DNA of 64,000 nucleotides from Planktothrix rubescens CCAP 1459/22 (GCA_904830895.1 LR882958.1:3674001-3738000); one strand, 5' to 3'; positions 43,030-53,021 are shown, counted from the stretch's first letter. Numbers and translations are program-made. Notes: generated from the sequence alone by a model not told the origin.

Positions 43030-44358
43030 TTAGGTTTGTTTTCCCTTTAATAAATAGGTGGTCATTTGTCCCTTACCTTTGACCTCAATGATTCCTCGCT
43101 TTTCAAATAGATATTTTTCTTTTAACACTAAATAGGTGGTTTCTGTGACTTGAATTTCATCGGCAATACCATGGGACTCCATCCGACTAGCAATATTAAC
43201 CGTATCTCCCCATAAATCATAAATAAATTTCTTAATTCCAATCACTCCCGCCACAACTGGGCCCGTAGCAATTCCAATTCTAATATGAAAATTTTGTTCA
43301 GTTTTAAGATTGAATTCTCTCAAGGTTTTTTGCATATCTAATGCCATAGCTGCGATCGCTTCCGCATAATCATCGTGGGGAATGGGTAAACCTGAAACGA
43401 CCATATAAGAATCGCCGATAGTTTTAATCTTTTCTAACCCATGAAGTTCGGCTAAATGATCAAATGCAGAAAAGATTTGATTCAGTAAATCAACTAATTG
43501 TGGCGGATCAAAACGTCCTGAAAGTTCAGTAAAACCAACAATATCAGCAAATAAAACCCCAGCATCGGTAAAACTATCAGCAATGGTACTGGGTTGCAGT
43601 TTTAACCGTTGGGCAATGGAATGGGGTAGAATATTTAAGAGTAAACTTTCTGAGCGTTCCTGTTCTTCTTTGACTTGGCTATAGGCTGTTTCTAAAGATT
43701 GACGAGAATTAAATTCTGATCGGGCTAAACGGTCATATAAATACACCGAAAGATTACAAATTACACAAATCCAAAATAGATAGAGAAATAGGAAATCAGC
43801 CGTCATCCAATCGGCGGGAAGCTCAACTTTTAGATTCAGTAAAATTTGACTTCCCTGATAATATACAAACACCCCTAATTGAGAAATTAAATGTAACGGC
43901 CAATAAACCGGAATTAATGTGGCTTGGGAAAAAAACATTAACGGCCATTCAATAATTGAAGCCCGGGCGACTCCACTTAATGTTCCTCGAATTTGGGGGC
44001 TAATGGTAACTAACCAAGAAAACAACAGAAACATCGAGGCTGGATGTTTATGACCCAGGGGAGTTCTCAGGAGCAATAAACCGATGATTAAACCACACTC
44101 GACGACAATTTGTGTCCCTAACCAAGAGGGTTGAAAATGCTCAGGATCAAAGAAAAAATTGTTAATTTCTGAGGCACTAAAGGTAAAATAGGAAAGTAGA
44201 GCTAGGCTAAAACCTAAATTTAGGCGTTTTTGAATTAAATGCTTTCGCCAAGTGTCATAAGTAGGAGCCTGAGATAAAACAAAACCCGAAGAAAATATCT
44301 TGAATTTTGTTTGAATAAATGCACCAAATTCTGATAGTCTTGATTCAGTTGTAGTCAT
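43030..44358 (-). CDS. Membrane-anchored class III adenylate cyclase
   Basis: A 442-residue protein. Residues about 40-205 hold six hydrophobic helices (LGFSLALLSYFTFSA, IVVECGLIIGLLLLR and others), then a short coiled coil (SRQSLETAYSQVKEEQERSE), then a class III cyclase domain (about residues 250-430). Metal-binding Asps are in GVLFADIVGFTELSG and IGDSYMVVSG. The substrate-recognising pair appears to be Lys in EKIKTIGDSY and Asp in YDLWGDTVNIASRM, the adenylate-cyclase type. It would make cAMP in response to a membrane signal. The input domain is not recognised beyond being a 6-helix module. Confidence 0.9.
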   Translation of the reverse strand: MTTTESRLSEFGAFIQTKFKIFSSGFVLSQAPTYDTWRKHLIQKRLNLGFSLALLSYFTFSASEINNFFFDPEHFQPSWLGTQIVVECGLIIGLLLLRTPLGHKHPASMFLLFSWLVTISPQIRGTLSGVARASIIEWPLMFFSQATLIPVYWPLHLISQLGVFVYYQGSQILLNLKVELPADWMTADFLFLYLFWICVICNLSVYLYDRLARSEFNSRQSLETAYSQVKEEQERSESLLLNILPHSIAQRLKLQPSTIADSFTDAGVLFADIVGFTELSGRFDPPQLVDLLNQIFSAFDHLAELHGLEKIKTIGDSYMVVSGLPIPHDDYAEAIAAMALDMQKTLREFNLKTEQNFHIRIGIATGPVVAGVIGIKKFIYDLWGDTVNIASRMESHGIADEIQVTETTYLVLKEKYLFEKRGIIEVKGKGQMTTYLLKGKQT

Positions 44359-44447
44359 GGGTTACTTGGGTTTCCTGAAGGAGATTCATACAATCTTACG
44401 AGGAGCAATTATTTTCCAATTACCTGGAATTGAATTTTATAATAACT

Positions 44448-45824
44448 GTGAATAATAATCCACGCCAAGTTGCATTTTTAGCACTCCGAGACATTAACCG
44501 ACGAGGGGGGCTCGCAGATGTGGTTTTAGATCAATGGCTTCGTGAATCCGATCTATCAGATATTAACCGACGCTTAACCACGGAATTAGTCTATGGTTGT
44601 GTGCGTAGACGGCGATCGCTTGATAGTTTAATTGATTACTTAGCCCCGAAAAAATCCCATCAACAGCACCCGGATATTCGTACTATACTACATCTCGGTT
44701 TTTATCAAATTTGCTATCTGAATCAAGTTCCTAATTCGGCCGCGGTAGATACCAGTGTTGAATTAGTTAAACAGAATGGACTAACCCATTTTAGTGGTTT
44801 TGTCAATGGTATATTGAGACATTATATTAGAGAATCCGAAAAATGTCCTGTAGAAACTTCTGATTCTTTTAACTCTGTTTTTACCCCCTTTAAATTACCT
44901 CAAAATCCTATAGAAAAATTAGGAATTATCTATAGTTTTCCCGACTGGCTAATTCAATTTTGGTTAGATACTTTAGGATTAGCAGAAACCGAACAGCTTT
45001 GTACTTGGTTTAATCAATCTCCCACTATTGATTTAAGAATTAATCCCCTACAAACGACTTTAGAAACCGTAGAATCAGAATTTCAATCTAGGGGAATTTC
45101 TGTTAATAGAATTTCCGGTTTACCCCTAGGATTAAGATTAACTGGTAGTATCGGATCAATTAAAGATTTACCCGGTTATAATCAAGGTTGGTGGTCAATT
45201 CAAGATGGTAGCGCCCAATGGGTTAGCTATTTATTAGATCCCCAACCCGGAGAAACTATTATTGATGCCTGTGCCGCCCCGGGTGGAAAAACCACCCATA
45301 TCGCTGAATTAATTCAAGATCAAGGTCAAGTTTTAGCCTTTGATTCTATTAAATCCAGACTGAAAAAAATTAAGCAAAATTTAACTCGATTAAAACTTAA
45401 TTCCATTCAAATTAAAGCAGGCGATGCTAGGAAATTAGATGGGTGTTTCGAGATAGCTGATCGGCTATTATTAGATGCTCCCTGTTCCGGTTTAGGAACC
45501 TTACATCGACGGGCGGATGGACGATGGAAACATGATCTTAAAAATATCCAAGACCTGTCTCAATTGCAGTTAGAATTATTAGAAACAACTCAAAATTGGG
45601 TCAAACCAGGTGGCTGTTTAGTCTATGCAACCTGTACTCTCCATCCTCAAGAAAATGAAACCCTAATTCAAAACTTTTTAAGTCAACATTCTAACTGGAA
45701 AATTCAACCTCCCCCGGAAAGTTTTTGTTTAACTCCCGAACCGGAAGGCTGGATTAAGATTTGGCCCCATAGACAGAATATGGATGGATTTTTTATGGTA
45801 AAATTAATCAAAGATCTAACTTAA
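44448..45824 (+). CDS. rsmB: 16S rRNA (cytosine-967-C5)-methyltransferase
   Basis: A 458-residue RNA methyltransferase with an N-terminal NusB-like domain (PRQVAFLALRDINRRGGLADV, about residues 5-140) and a C-terminal Rossmann domain. SAM motif I is IIDACAAPGGKTTHIAEL; the two catalytic Cys are in LLLDAPCSGLGTL and VYATCTLHPQENE. GTG 44448 best fits homologues, which begin NNPRQ; a TTG at 44430 is possible, and neither has a strong ribosome binding site. It is followed 14 bp later by the CCA gene, so they may be co-transcribed. Both act on RNA. Confidence 0.92.
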   Translation: MNNNPRQVAFLALRDINRRGGLADVVLDQWLRESDLSDINRRLTTELVYGCVRRRRSLDSLIDYLAPKKSHQQHPDIRTILHLGFYQICYLNQVPNSAAVDTSVELVKQNGLTHFSGFVNGILRHYIRESEKCPVETSDSFNSVFTPFKLPQNPIEKLGIIYSFPDWLIQFWLDTLGLAETEQLCTWFNQSPTIDLRINPLQTTLETVESEFQSRGISVNRISGLPLGLRLTGSIGSIKDLPGYNQGWWSIQDGSAQWVSYLLDPQPGETIIDACAAPGGKTTHIAELIQDQGQVLAFDSIKSRLKKIKQNLTRLKLNSIQIKAGDARKLDGCFEIADRLLLDAPCSGLGTLHRRADGRWKHDLKNIQDLSQLQLELLETTQNWVKPGGCLVYATCTLHPQENETLIQNFLSQHSNWKIQPPPESFCLTPEPEGWIKIWPHRQNMDGFFMVKLIKDLT

Positions 45825-45838
45825 TTATTATTAACTTT

Positions 45839-48592
45839 ATGCACCTAATTTTATGCCATAAAACCGTTGATTTTGATGCCCTCGGTGCGGCGGTGGGATT
45901 AACTCGAATTTACCCCGGAAGTCGAATTGTATTAGCGGGGGGAAGTCATCCGGCGGTGAGGGATTTTTTAGCCTTATATCGAGATGAATTTGCTTTAATT
46001 GAACAGCGCTCTGTGAATCCAAATAAAATTCATTCGATTAGTGTTGTTGATACCCAAAGTTGCGATCGCTTAGGAAAAAGTGCCGAATGGTTTAAGTTAG
46101 CCAATTTATCCGCCATTAGAATATACGATCATCATCCCGATACAATATCCGATATTCCCGCCACAGAAACCTATATTGAATCCGTTGGGGCGACGACAAC
46201 CTTAATTGTGGAAATGTTAAGAAATCAACCCCAAAAACCGCTTTTAACCACCGCAGAAGCCACCGTAATGGCATTAGGAATCCATTTAGATACGGGTTCC
46301 TTAACCTTTCCCCATTCCACCGCTAGAGATGCCATAGCATTAGCTTGGTTAATGGAACAAGGCGCTAATTTACCCGTGATTGCTGAATATGTAGAACCCG
46401 GTTTACCCCAGAAATTACAAGAGTTATTAAGTCTAGCCTTAGAACAATTACAAAAATCAACAATTAGAGGTTATACCGTCGCTTGGATATTATTTAAAAC
46501 CGATGAATATGTGCCAGGATTATCAACTTTGGCATCAGAATTAATTGATTTAACTGAAAGTGATGCCTTACTATTAGCTAATCAATATGGTCGGGGAGAA
46601 GGAGATCGATTAAGTATTATTGGACGCTCTCGAATTGAAAAAACCAACTTGAATGAATTGTTTAAACCTTATGGCGGTGGTGGTCATACCCGGGCGGCTT
46701 CAGTCGCGTTAAAAGAAGGCAATTTTTCAGAAATTTTAGAGCAATTAGTTGAACAATTAAAAGCACAAATTCCCCACCCGCCAACGGCGCAGGAATTGAT
46801 GTCCTCTCCAGTGAGAACTATTCGCCCCAATACCTCCGTAGAAGAAGCCCATCGGATTTTATTACGTTATGATCATTCCGGTCTTTCCGTGGTGGATGAA
46901 CAGGATCAATTAGTAGGAATTATTTCCCGTCGAGACTTAGATATTGCCCTGCATCATGGCTTTAGTCACGCCCCGGTTAAGGGCTATATGACACCACAAT
47001 TAAAAACCATTACTCCAGAAACAACCTTACCGGAAATTGAAGCCTTAATGGTGACTTATGATATTGGTAGATTACCCGTTTTACAAGATAAAAATTTAGT
47101 GGGAATTGTGACGCGAACCGATGTTTTAAGGTTACTTCATCAACAACAACGGCCGCAGAAATCAATTTTTAAAGGCTGTATTCCCGGGTTGACCTGTACC
47201 AGTGTAGAAGAACTCTTAGAAGAAAAATTAGCCACACCTTTATTAACTTTACTGAATCGCCTATCATTTTTAGCAGAAAAACGCGGATGGCAGATCTATT
47301 TAGTTGGGGGTGCGGTACGGGATTTATTATTAGCAAAATCGGAAACAACGGTATTACTAAATGATATTGATATTGTCGTGGATGGCTGTTATAAAAATGC
47401 TAATTTTAACCCGGATATTGCATCATCTGTTTCTCCGGCGGTGGAATTAGCCCAGGATTTACAAAAACATTATCCCGCAGCAAGATTAGATGTTCATGGA
47501 CAATTTCAAACCGCGGCTTTATTATGGCATAATGACCCAATTTTAGATTCTCTTTGGATTGATATTGCCACCGCGAGAACGGAATTTTATCCCTATCCGG
47601 CGGCTAATCCTCAAGTCGAAGCGAGTTCCATTCGTCAGGATTTATACAGGAGAGATTTTACAATTAATGCCTTAGCATTGCGGTTAACTTCTCCTCAAGT
47701 TGGGGAATTATTAGACTTTTTTGGGGGATTAGCGGATTTAGAATCTGGAAAAATTCGGGTTTTACACGCGAATAGTTTTATTGAAGATCCGACTCGAATT
47801 TATCGGGCGGTGCGGTTTACAGTGCGGCTGGGATTTGAAATTGAAGCTCAAACTCAAGAATATATTAGTTATGCGATTAGTAGTGGAATTTATGAAAAAC
47901 AACGGGAAGAAAGTAATAAATCCTTTGATCAAAATCGTCGAATTCCGGCTTTAGAAACCCGTTTAAAAAGTGAGTTAAGATATATTTTTCAATCTCCCGA
48001 TTGGAAACGTTCGTTAAAACTTTTAGGGGAGTTAAAAGCGTTACGGTGTATTCATCCCAGCTTAGAATTAAGTCCGCAGTTATGGCGACAAGTACGGTCT
48101 GTTGATCGCTGTTTACAACGCTTTGATCCCGAAAACAATTTAAACCATTGGGAGGTTCGTTTGGAGGTATTAGTAGCTTATTTATCCTCAGAATATCGGG
48201 AAAAAGTGGCACAGAATCTTCAGCTACAGGCGGGAACTATTGAACGGTTAAAAAGTTTAGAATTAGCTAAAAATCAGATGCTTGAAAATATATATAAATT
48301 GGAAAAAAATAGTCAGTTTTTCTGGTTATTTAAACCCTATAATTTATCAATGTTAATTTTAATGGCGGTGCAATCTCCTCGACAAGTCAGAAAGCGAATT
48401 TGGCAATATTTAACCCAATGGCGAGACATTAAACCCCCCTTAAATGGTAATGATTTAAAGGCGATGGGATATAAACCCAGTGATCAATTTAAGCAAATTT
48501 TGGATGATTTGTTAACGCTTACATTAGATGGAGAAATAGGCGATCGCGCTGCTGCTGAAGCATTTTTACAACGGAATTATCCGCTACAATAA
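45839..48592 (+). CDS. DHH phosphoesterase-CBS-tRNA CCA nucleotidyltransferase fusion
   Basis: A 917-residue three-part protein. Residues 1-310: DHH/DHHA1 phosphoesterase (HKTVDFDALGAAVG, IYDHHPDT, then GGGGHTRAASV of DHHA1). Residues about 315-435: two CBS domains (ELMSSPVRTIRPN, GYMTPQLKTITPE). Residues about 475-890: class II tRNA nucleotidyltransferase with GGAVRDLLL, catalytic DIDIVVDG and RRDFTINALALRL. The CCA half would add or repair tRNA 3' ends. The DHH half might degrade small nucleotides such as nanoRNA or cyclic dinucleotides, and CBS could bind adenosine nucleotides. The fusion occurs across cyanobacteria. Some cyanobacteria split A-adding and CC-adding functions; which applies here is unclear. 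Confidence 0.9.
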   Translation: MHLILCHKTVDFDALGAAVGLTRIYPGSRIVLAGGSHPAVRDFLALYRDEFALIEQRSVNPNKIHSISVVDTQSCDRLGKSAEWFKLANLSAIRIYDHHPDTISDIPATETYIESVGATTTLIVEMLRNQPQKPLLTTAEATVMALGIHLDTGSLTFPHSTARDAIALAWLMEQGANLPVIAEYVEPGLPQKLQELLSLALEQLQKSTIRGYTVAWILFKTDEYVPGLSTLASELIDLTESDALLLANQYGRGEGDRLSIIGRSRIEKTNLNELFKPYGGGGHTRAASVALKEGNFSEILEQLVEQLKAQIPHPPTAQELMSSPVRTIRPNTSVEEAHRILLRYDHSGLSVVDEQDQLVGIISRRDLDIALHHGFSHAPVKGYMTPQLKTITPETTLPEIEALMVTYDIGRLPVLQDKNLVGIVTRTDVLRLLHQQQRPQKSIFKGCIPGLTCTSVEELLEEKLATPLLTLLNRLSFLAEKRGWQIYLVGGAVRDLLLAKSETTVLLNDIDIVVDGCYKNANFNPDIASSVSPAVELAQDLQKHYPAARLDVHGQFQTAALLWHNDPILDSLWIDIATARTEFYPYPAANPQVEASSIRQDLYRRDFTINALALRLTSPQVGELLDFFGGLADLESGKIRVLHANSFIEDPTRIYRAVRFTVRLGFEIEAQTQEYISYAISSGIYEKQREESNKSFDQNRRIPALETRLKSELRYIFQSPDWKRSLKLLGELKALRCIHPSLELSPQLWRQVRSVDRCLQRFDPENNLNHWEVRLEVLVAYLSSEYREKVAQNLQLQAGTIERLKSLELAKNQMLENIYKLEKNSQFFWLFKPYNLSMLILMAVQSPRQVRKRIWQYLTQWRDIKPPLNGNDLKAMGYKPSDQFKQILDDLLTLTLDGEIGDRAAAEAFLQRNYPLQ

Positions 48593-48664
48593 AAATTTCA
48601 TATAACTAAACAATAATTGCGGTTTAATTCTCGTTTTCTTGTGCTTTAATTTTTTCATAAAGAC

Positions 48665-48792
48665 TAAGTAGTTGCACAAAATAAATTACCTAGTTGAGAG
48701 AGGGAACAGCCCCCCCAAACCCCCCGTGCACGGGGGCTAGGGGGGGAGGGAACAGGGTAGAGGATGTGTAATTAATTTTGTTCAGGTACTTA
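48665..48792. mobile_element. MITE-like element (about 128 bp) with 25-bp imperfect terminal inverted repeats
   Basis: The left end is TAAGTAGTTGCACAAAATAA followed by ATTAC. The right end, inverted, reads TAAGTACCTGAACAAAATTA followed by ATTAC. About 20 of 25 bases agree. The first TA and the last TA could be a TA target duplication. The interior is the GC-rich palindrome (48702-48757) flanked by GGGAACAG. It lies in the 354-bp gap between the CCA fusion and the GGDEF gene; the remainder of that gap is plain AT-rich sequence. Confidence 0.65.
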
Positions 48793-48946
48793 TCAACAGT
48801 TTCTCGGGCAAATAATTTATCTTTAAACTCAAAGGAATGATAAAAATACAACTAATCAAGAGAAATTTTTGGGGATATTTGAGTTTGTTAATCACAGAAA
48901 TAGCAGGTTTACAAAAGTCAATTATTTTCATGAATTTTAGATTAAA

Positions 48947-50578
48947 TTAATATTGAAATCGGAGAAATGAACTCAATTTAACTTGATCTTTACCATTTTT
49001 TTTCGCTTTATATAGAGCTTGATCAGTTGCTGAAAATAAGGTTTCAATATCGATCGCATCTACACCGGGAATCGCAGTGGCAACTCCTAAACTAATGGTA
49101 ATAATTGGTGCCCGACGGTTTGGCAATTTATCAGTGTTAAAAGGCAGAGCTAAGGCATTAATATTCTCACGCACAGATTCTGCAATGTACATTGCACCTT
49201 TAGCATCGGTTTGAGGGAGAACAATCACAAATTCTTCATCCCCATAGCGGGCGACCATATCCCCCGGACGTTGAACCATATCACGAATAGCCTGCGCTAC
49301 GGCCCTTAAGCAGTGATCTCCGGCTTGATGACCATAGGTATCATTATAAATTTTAAAATGATCAATATCACATAAAATTAAAGATAATGGGGCAATTTCC
49401 CGCATCATTCGTTTCCATTCAATATCTACGGAGCGATCAAATTCTCTACGGTTAAAAACCTGGGTCAAGGTGTCAATATAAACCAGGGATTTTAACAGTT
49501 TATTTTCTTCCTGTAGCTGTTTTAAATTAATCGGAGCATTAGGGTTTTCACTGAGAATTTGGGTGCTAAAATAGAGACGATAGAGTTCACAGGATGGTGT
49601 ACAGTAGTTTTCCTTAAAATTAACAAGGTTTAAACTATATAATTGATAGCCAATGATCGGTTCTAGTTGTATATTTATTTTAGAGGTAGCAATCCGTTGC
49701 ATGGCGATCGCCAGTTCGGGTTTATTATGTAGAATCAGCCAAATAGATTGTAAGTGTTCTTTGTAAATTCCCTCTAGGGTTGGAGCTTTTTTTAATAAGT
49801 TTTCTAGGCTGATTAAATTATTGGCTAGATGATAAATAGCCAGATGCACTAAATAGGGATGTCCTCCGACTAAATGGGTTAATTCTTGAATTTGAGTATC
49901 ACTTAAATTCAGGTGATAACGTTCAGCTAGATTTTGAACTTGATTAACCGTAAACGGAGGCAATTCAATGGATAACCCAATATTAAAAGGAGATTGATTA
50001 ATATTTAAAGACACATAAACTTCCGTCGATTGAACCAAAAATAAGTGTATATTTTTCCAGGTCTGGTTATGTCGAGATTGTTCATACCAAAATCGAATTA
50101 AAGGTAGAAAATTCTGACTAATATTTATATGTTCAAATACAATATTTAACTCATTGAAAACCAGGAATAGTGGGCAATTAATTTGTGGGAAAATATAGAG
50201 TTCAAAATAGAGTGTAGAACTCACTTTACTTCCCATATCTTCATCCCAATAGTCTTCTAATTTGGGTTCCAGTTTTAATTGTCGAGCTACATTAATACAC
50301 AGCCACCGCAGAAATTTATCACTACTTTCAAAAATTTCTTGATCGACTTGCAGAAAATCAATTAAAACGGTACGGTATCCCAAGGTTTCTGCATAATCTA
50401 TTAACCTTAACATTAAGGAACTTTTTCCCATTTTTCTTGGCGCTGTGACTCGCAATAAGCTCCCAGATTTTTCGAGTTCTGTATAAGCCAATTCTTCACT
50501 AGGAGAGCGACGAATATAGAAAGGAGAATTTAATGCGAGGGGACGGTCAGGAAATATTAATGTGTTTTTTGGTAACAT
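48947..50578 (-). CDS. AAA-like ATPase fused to GGDEF diguanylate cyclase
   Basis: A 543-residue protein. Residues about 10-340 are an AAA-like (AAA_35) domain of a type widespread in cyanobacteria (SPFYIRRSPSEELAYTELEKSG, then P-loop-like RKMGKSSLMLRLIDYA near residue 55, LFLVFNELNIVFEH as Walker B-like). A short helix (LKQLQEENKLLKSLVYIDTLT) leads to a GGDEF domain (about residues 375-535) whose signature is RYGDEEF instead of RYGGDEF/RYGGEEF. The second Gly is replaced by Asp, which may weaken GTP binding. With other GGDEF markers present (DIDHFKIYNDTYGHQAGD), it may make c-di-GMP or act as a sensor. Output is unknown. Confidence 0.87.
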   Translation of the reverse strand: MLPKNTLIFPDRPLALNSPFYIRRSPSEELAYTELEKSGSLLRVTAPRKMGKSSLMLRLIDYAETLGYRTVLIDFLQVDQEIFESSDKFLRWLCINVARQLKLEPKLEDYWDEDMGSKVSSTLYFELYIFPQINCPLFLVFNELNIVFEHINISQNFLPLIRFWYEQSRHNQTWKNIHLFLVQSTEVYVSLNINQSPFNIGLSIELPPFTVNQVQNLAERYHLNLSDTQIQELTHLVGGHPYLVHLAIYHLANNLISLENLLKKAPTLEGIYKEHLQSIWLILHNKPELAIAMQRIATSKINIQLEPIIGYQLYSLNLVNFKENYCTPSCELYRLYFSTQILSENPNAPINLKQLQEENKLLKSLVYIDTLTQVFNRREFDRSVDIEWKRMMREIAPLSLILCDIDHFKIYNDTYGHQAGDHCLRAVAQAIRDMVQRPGDMVARYGDEEFVIVLPQTDAKGAMYIAESVRENINALALPFNTDKLPNRRAPIITISLGVATAIPGVDAIDIETLFSATDQALYKAKKNGKDQVKLSSFLRFQY

Positions 50579-50812
50579 TTTTTTGAGGAAAAGTATAAAT
50601 TATTACATGGATTGAGATTAAATCTGGAAATAAAATCAAGTTTCAAAAGAAAGGATGCTAGTTAAAGTATGAAAAGATATAATTTAATTAGTATAGATCA
50701 CTGCTTGTTTAAATTCAACAGATTTCCCCAAATACCAATCAATAGAAAGCTCTCACGCCGATTATAGGATAAATTGTTACAAAGAATACACTTAACTTGT
50801 TCTCCCATCCTA

Positions 50813-50899
50813 TAGTGCTACGCACTAGGGAACAGGGAACAGGGGACAGGGAATGAGTTTCAGGATTTAGAAGTGTCCTAACTTTAATGCGTAGCGCTA
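50813..50899. mobile_element. MITE (87 bp) with 12-bp inverted ends and TA duplication
   Basis: The ends are TAGTGCTACGCA and TGCGTAGCGCTA, inverted with one mismatch, flanked by TA on both sides (50811-50812 and 50900-50901). The interior has three GGGAACAGG-type units and the motif AAGTGTCCTAACTTTAATGC, which links it to the TGTCCTAA-containing elements elsewhere in the window. It accounts for part of the 445-bp gap between the GGDEF gene and fumC. A weaker AGACCCC...GGGGGTCT pair brackets 50902-50963. Confidence 0.75.
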
Positions 50900-51023
50900 T
50901 AGACCCCTCCTAAACCGCTTTTCCCAAGGAGCAAAACTTTTGTTAAAGGAGATTCAGGGGGTCTAATTCGGGATTTAATCAAGGGTTTTAGACTGAATTT
51001 GCGACTTCAGCTAAAATCACAAC

Positions 51024-52427
51024 TTAGACATCAGGATAAGCCATTTTATAGGGATTGACAATCTGGTCAAATTCTTCACTGGAAATATATCCTAATTGCA
51101 AACAAACTTCCTTTAAAGTCAGATTTTTTTCCAGGGCAATATGGGCAACTTGGGCAGCATGATCATAGCCAATTTTAGGAGCTAAAGCTGTTACTAACAT
51201 TAAAGATTGTTCAACATAGCTGTTAATTTTATTTCGATTAACTTTTAATCCAGTTAATAAGAAATCTGTAAAATTATGACAACTATCGGATAAAATAGCC
51301 ACCGATTGAATGAAGTTAAAAATGATCATCGGTTTGAACACATTTAACTCAAAATGCCCTTGGGAACCTGCAATAGTAATAGCAGTATCATAACCTATTA
51401 CCTGGGCAGCTACCATGGTGATCGCTTCGCATTGGGTTGGGTTAACTTTCCCCGGCATAATTGATGAACCGGGTTCATTTTCTGGTAATATTAACTCTCC
51501 TAAACCACAACGGGGGCCACTGCCTAAAAACCGAATATCGTTGGCAATTTTCATCAACGAACAGGCTAGGGTTTTTAATGCCCCACTAGCCATAACTAGA
51601 CCATCATGGGCGGCCATGGCTGCAAATTTATTCGGAGCAGAAATAAAGGGTAATCCGGTTATTTGACTAATCTGATTAGAAACTTTTTCTGCAAATCCTT
51701 TCGGGGTATTTAAGCCCGTTCCGACGGCTGTTCCACCAATGGCTAATTCATATAAATCTGGTAAAATAAGTTCAAGACGCTTTAAATCTGCATCGAGTTG
51801 AGCCACATAACCGGAAAATTCTTGACCTAAAGTTAAGGGCACGGCATCTTGTAAATGGGTTCTGCCAATTTTAACAATATCGGCAAATTCATCGACTTTT
51901 TTTTGTAACTCATCTCGCATTTTTTTGACACTAGGAATTAACCTTTGGGTCACGGCTATCGCCGCCGCAATGTGCATGGCGGTAGGAAAGGTATCATTAG
52001 AAGATTGGGACATATTAACATGATCATTGGGATGAATTGGGGTTTTACTGCCTAAAATTCCGCCGGAAATTTCAATCCCTCGATTAGCAATCACTTCATT
52101 AATATTCATATTAGATTGGGTTCCACTTCCGGTCATCCAAACCTTTAAAGGAAAGTGATCATCGAGTTTGCCATCAATCACTTCATCGGCGGCTTGAACG
52201 ATTAATTGAGCTTTATCTGCGGGGAGTTTTCCTAATTCTTGATTGGTGATAGCCGCGGCTTTTTTCAGAATCCCAAAGGCGGTAATCACTTCTTTGGGCA
52301 TTAAATCATTGCCTATATTAAAATAATAGATAGAACGTTGAGTTTGAGCGCCCCAATAGCGATCGCTTTTAACCTCAATTTCTCCCATACTATCGCGTTC
52401 TTTCCGGGTCGGTTGTTCTGTTGTCAT
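51024..52427 (-). CDS. fumC: Fumarate hydratase, class II
   Basis: A 467-residue homotetrameric fumarase of the TCA cycle (fumarate to malate). The signature [16 protein letters not shown] is intact, as are [17 protein letters not shown] and [14 protein letters not shown] for the active-site loops. ATG 52427 is chosen because AGGAGAA lies 8 bases upstream and [19 protein letters not shown] fits; an ATG 9 codons earlier is weaker. Not a Fe-S class I enzyme. It is transcribed in the same direction as smpB, 127 bp apart. Confidence 0.95.
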   Translation of the reverse strand: MTTEQPTRKERDSMGEIEVKSDRYWGAQTQRSIYYFNIGNDLMPKEVITAFGILKKAAAITNQELGKLPADKAQLIVQAADEVIDGKLDDHFPLKVWMTGSGTQSNMNINEVIANRGIEISGGILGSKTPIHPNDHVNMSQSSNDTFPTAMHIAAAIAVTQRLIPSVKKMRDELQKKVDEFADIVKIGRTHLQDAVPLTLGQEFSGYVAQLDADLKRLELILPDLYELAIGGTAVGTGLNTPKGFAEKVSNQISQITGLPFISAPNKFAAMAAHDGLVMASGALKTLACSLMKIANDIRFLGSGPRCGLGELILPENEPGSSIMPGKVNPTQCEAITMVAAQVIGYDTAITIAGSQGHFELNVFKPMIIFNFIQSVAILSDSCHNFTDFLLTGLKVNRNKINSYVEQSLMLVTALAPKIGYDHAAQVAHIALEKNLTLKEVCLQLGYISSEEFDQIVNPYKMAYPDV

Positions 52428-52483
52428 GTTGAGAGTTCTCCTAATTTTAGGCAATTAATTATTTTACTTTATTATAAACTAAG

Positions 52484-52522
52484 ACCTAACCCCCCAGCCC
52501 CCTTCCCTAAAAGGGCAGGGGG
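52484..52522. repeat. Intergenic CCCCCAGCCCCCTTCCC / GGGCAGGGGG hairpin
   Basis: CCCCCAGCCCCCTTCCCT pairs with AAAGGGCAGGGGG between smpB and fumC. This small intergenic hairpin is common in cyanobacteria. No T run follows on either strand at a useful distance, so terminator function is doubtful. Confidence 0.55.
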
Positions 52523-52553
52523 AGAATTTAATGCTATTAAAGATCGTTATAAT

Positions 52554-53021
52554 TTAATACTGTTTCATTGCCCTTTCCATCGCCCTTTTATCATCTTTTT
52601 GACGAATATCATCCCGTTTATCGTGGAGTTTTTTGCCTCGGCCAACGGCAATATCAACTTTAACTCGGCCTTCCTTGAGGTACATTTTCAGGGGAACTAA
52701 TGTTAACCCCTTTTGTTCGACCTGCCCCAATAGTTTATTAATTTGTTCTTTATGCAGCAATAATTTGCGGGTGCGACGAGGATCATGGTTAAAATAAACA
52801 CTGGCCTTTTCAAAGGGCGAGATATGGGCATTCAATAGCCAAGCTTCACCCCCCCGAATTAAGGCATAGGCATCTTGCAGGTTGACTTTACCCGCCCGAA
52901 TTGACTTGACTTCCGTTCCCTCAAGGGCGATGCCCGCTTGATAGGTCTCTAAAATCTCGTAAAGATAGCGGGCTTTGCGGTTGTCGCTAACAATTTTATA
53001 TCCTTCGCTGTTTTTAGTCAT
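52554..53021 (-). CDS. smpB: SsrA-binding protein
   Basis: A 155-residue tmRNA partner for ribosome rescue. Markers: NRKARYLYEILETYQAGIAL, GTEVKSIRAGKVNLQDAYA, HISPFEKASVYFNHDPRRTRKLLLHK, VPLKMYLKEGRVKVDIAVGRGKKLHDKR, and the basic tail that enters the mRNA channel. Complete and typical. The tmRNA gene ssrA is not in this window. The DKRDDIRQKDDKRAMERAMKQY tail is as expected. Confidence 0.96.
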   Translation of the reverse strand: MTKNSEGYKIVSDNRKARYLYEILETYQAGIALEGTEVKSIRAGKVNLQDAYALIRGGEAWLLNAHISPFEKASVYFNHDPRRTRKLLLHKEQINKLLGQVEQKGLTLVPLKMYLKEGRVKVDIAVGRGKKLHDKRDDIRQKDDKRAMERAMKQY

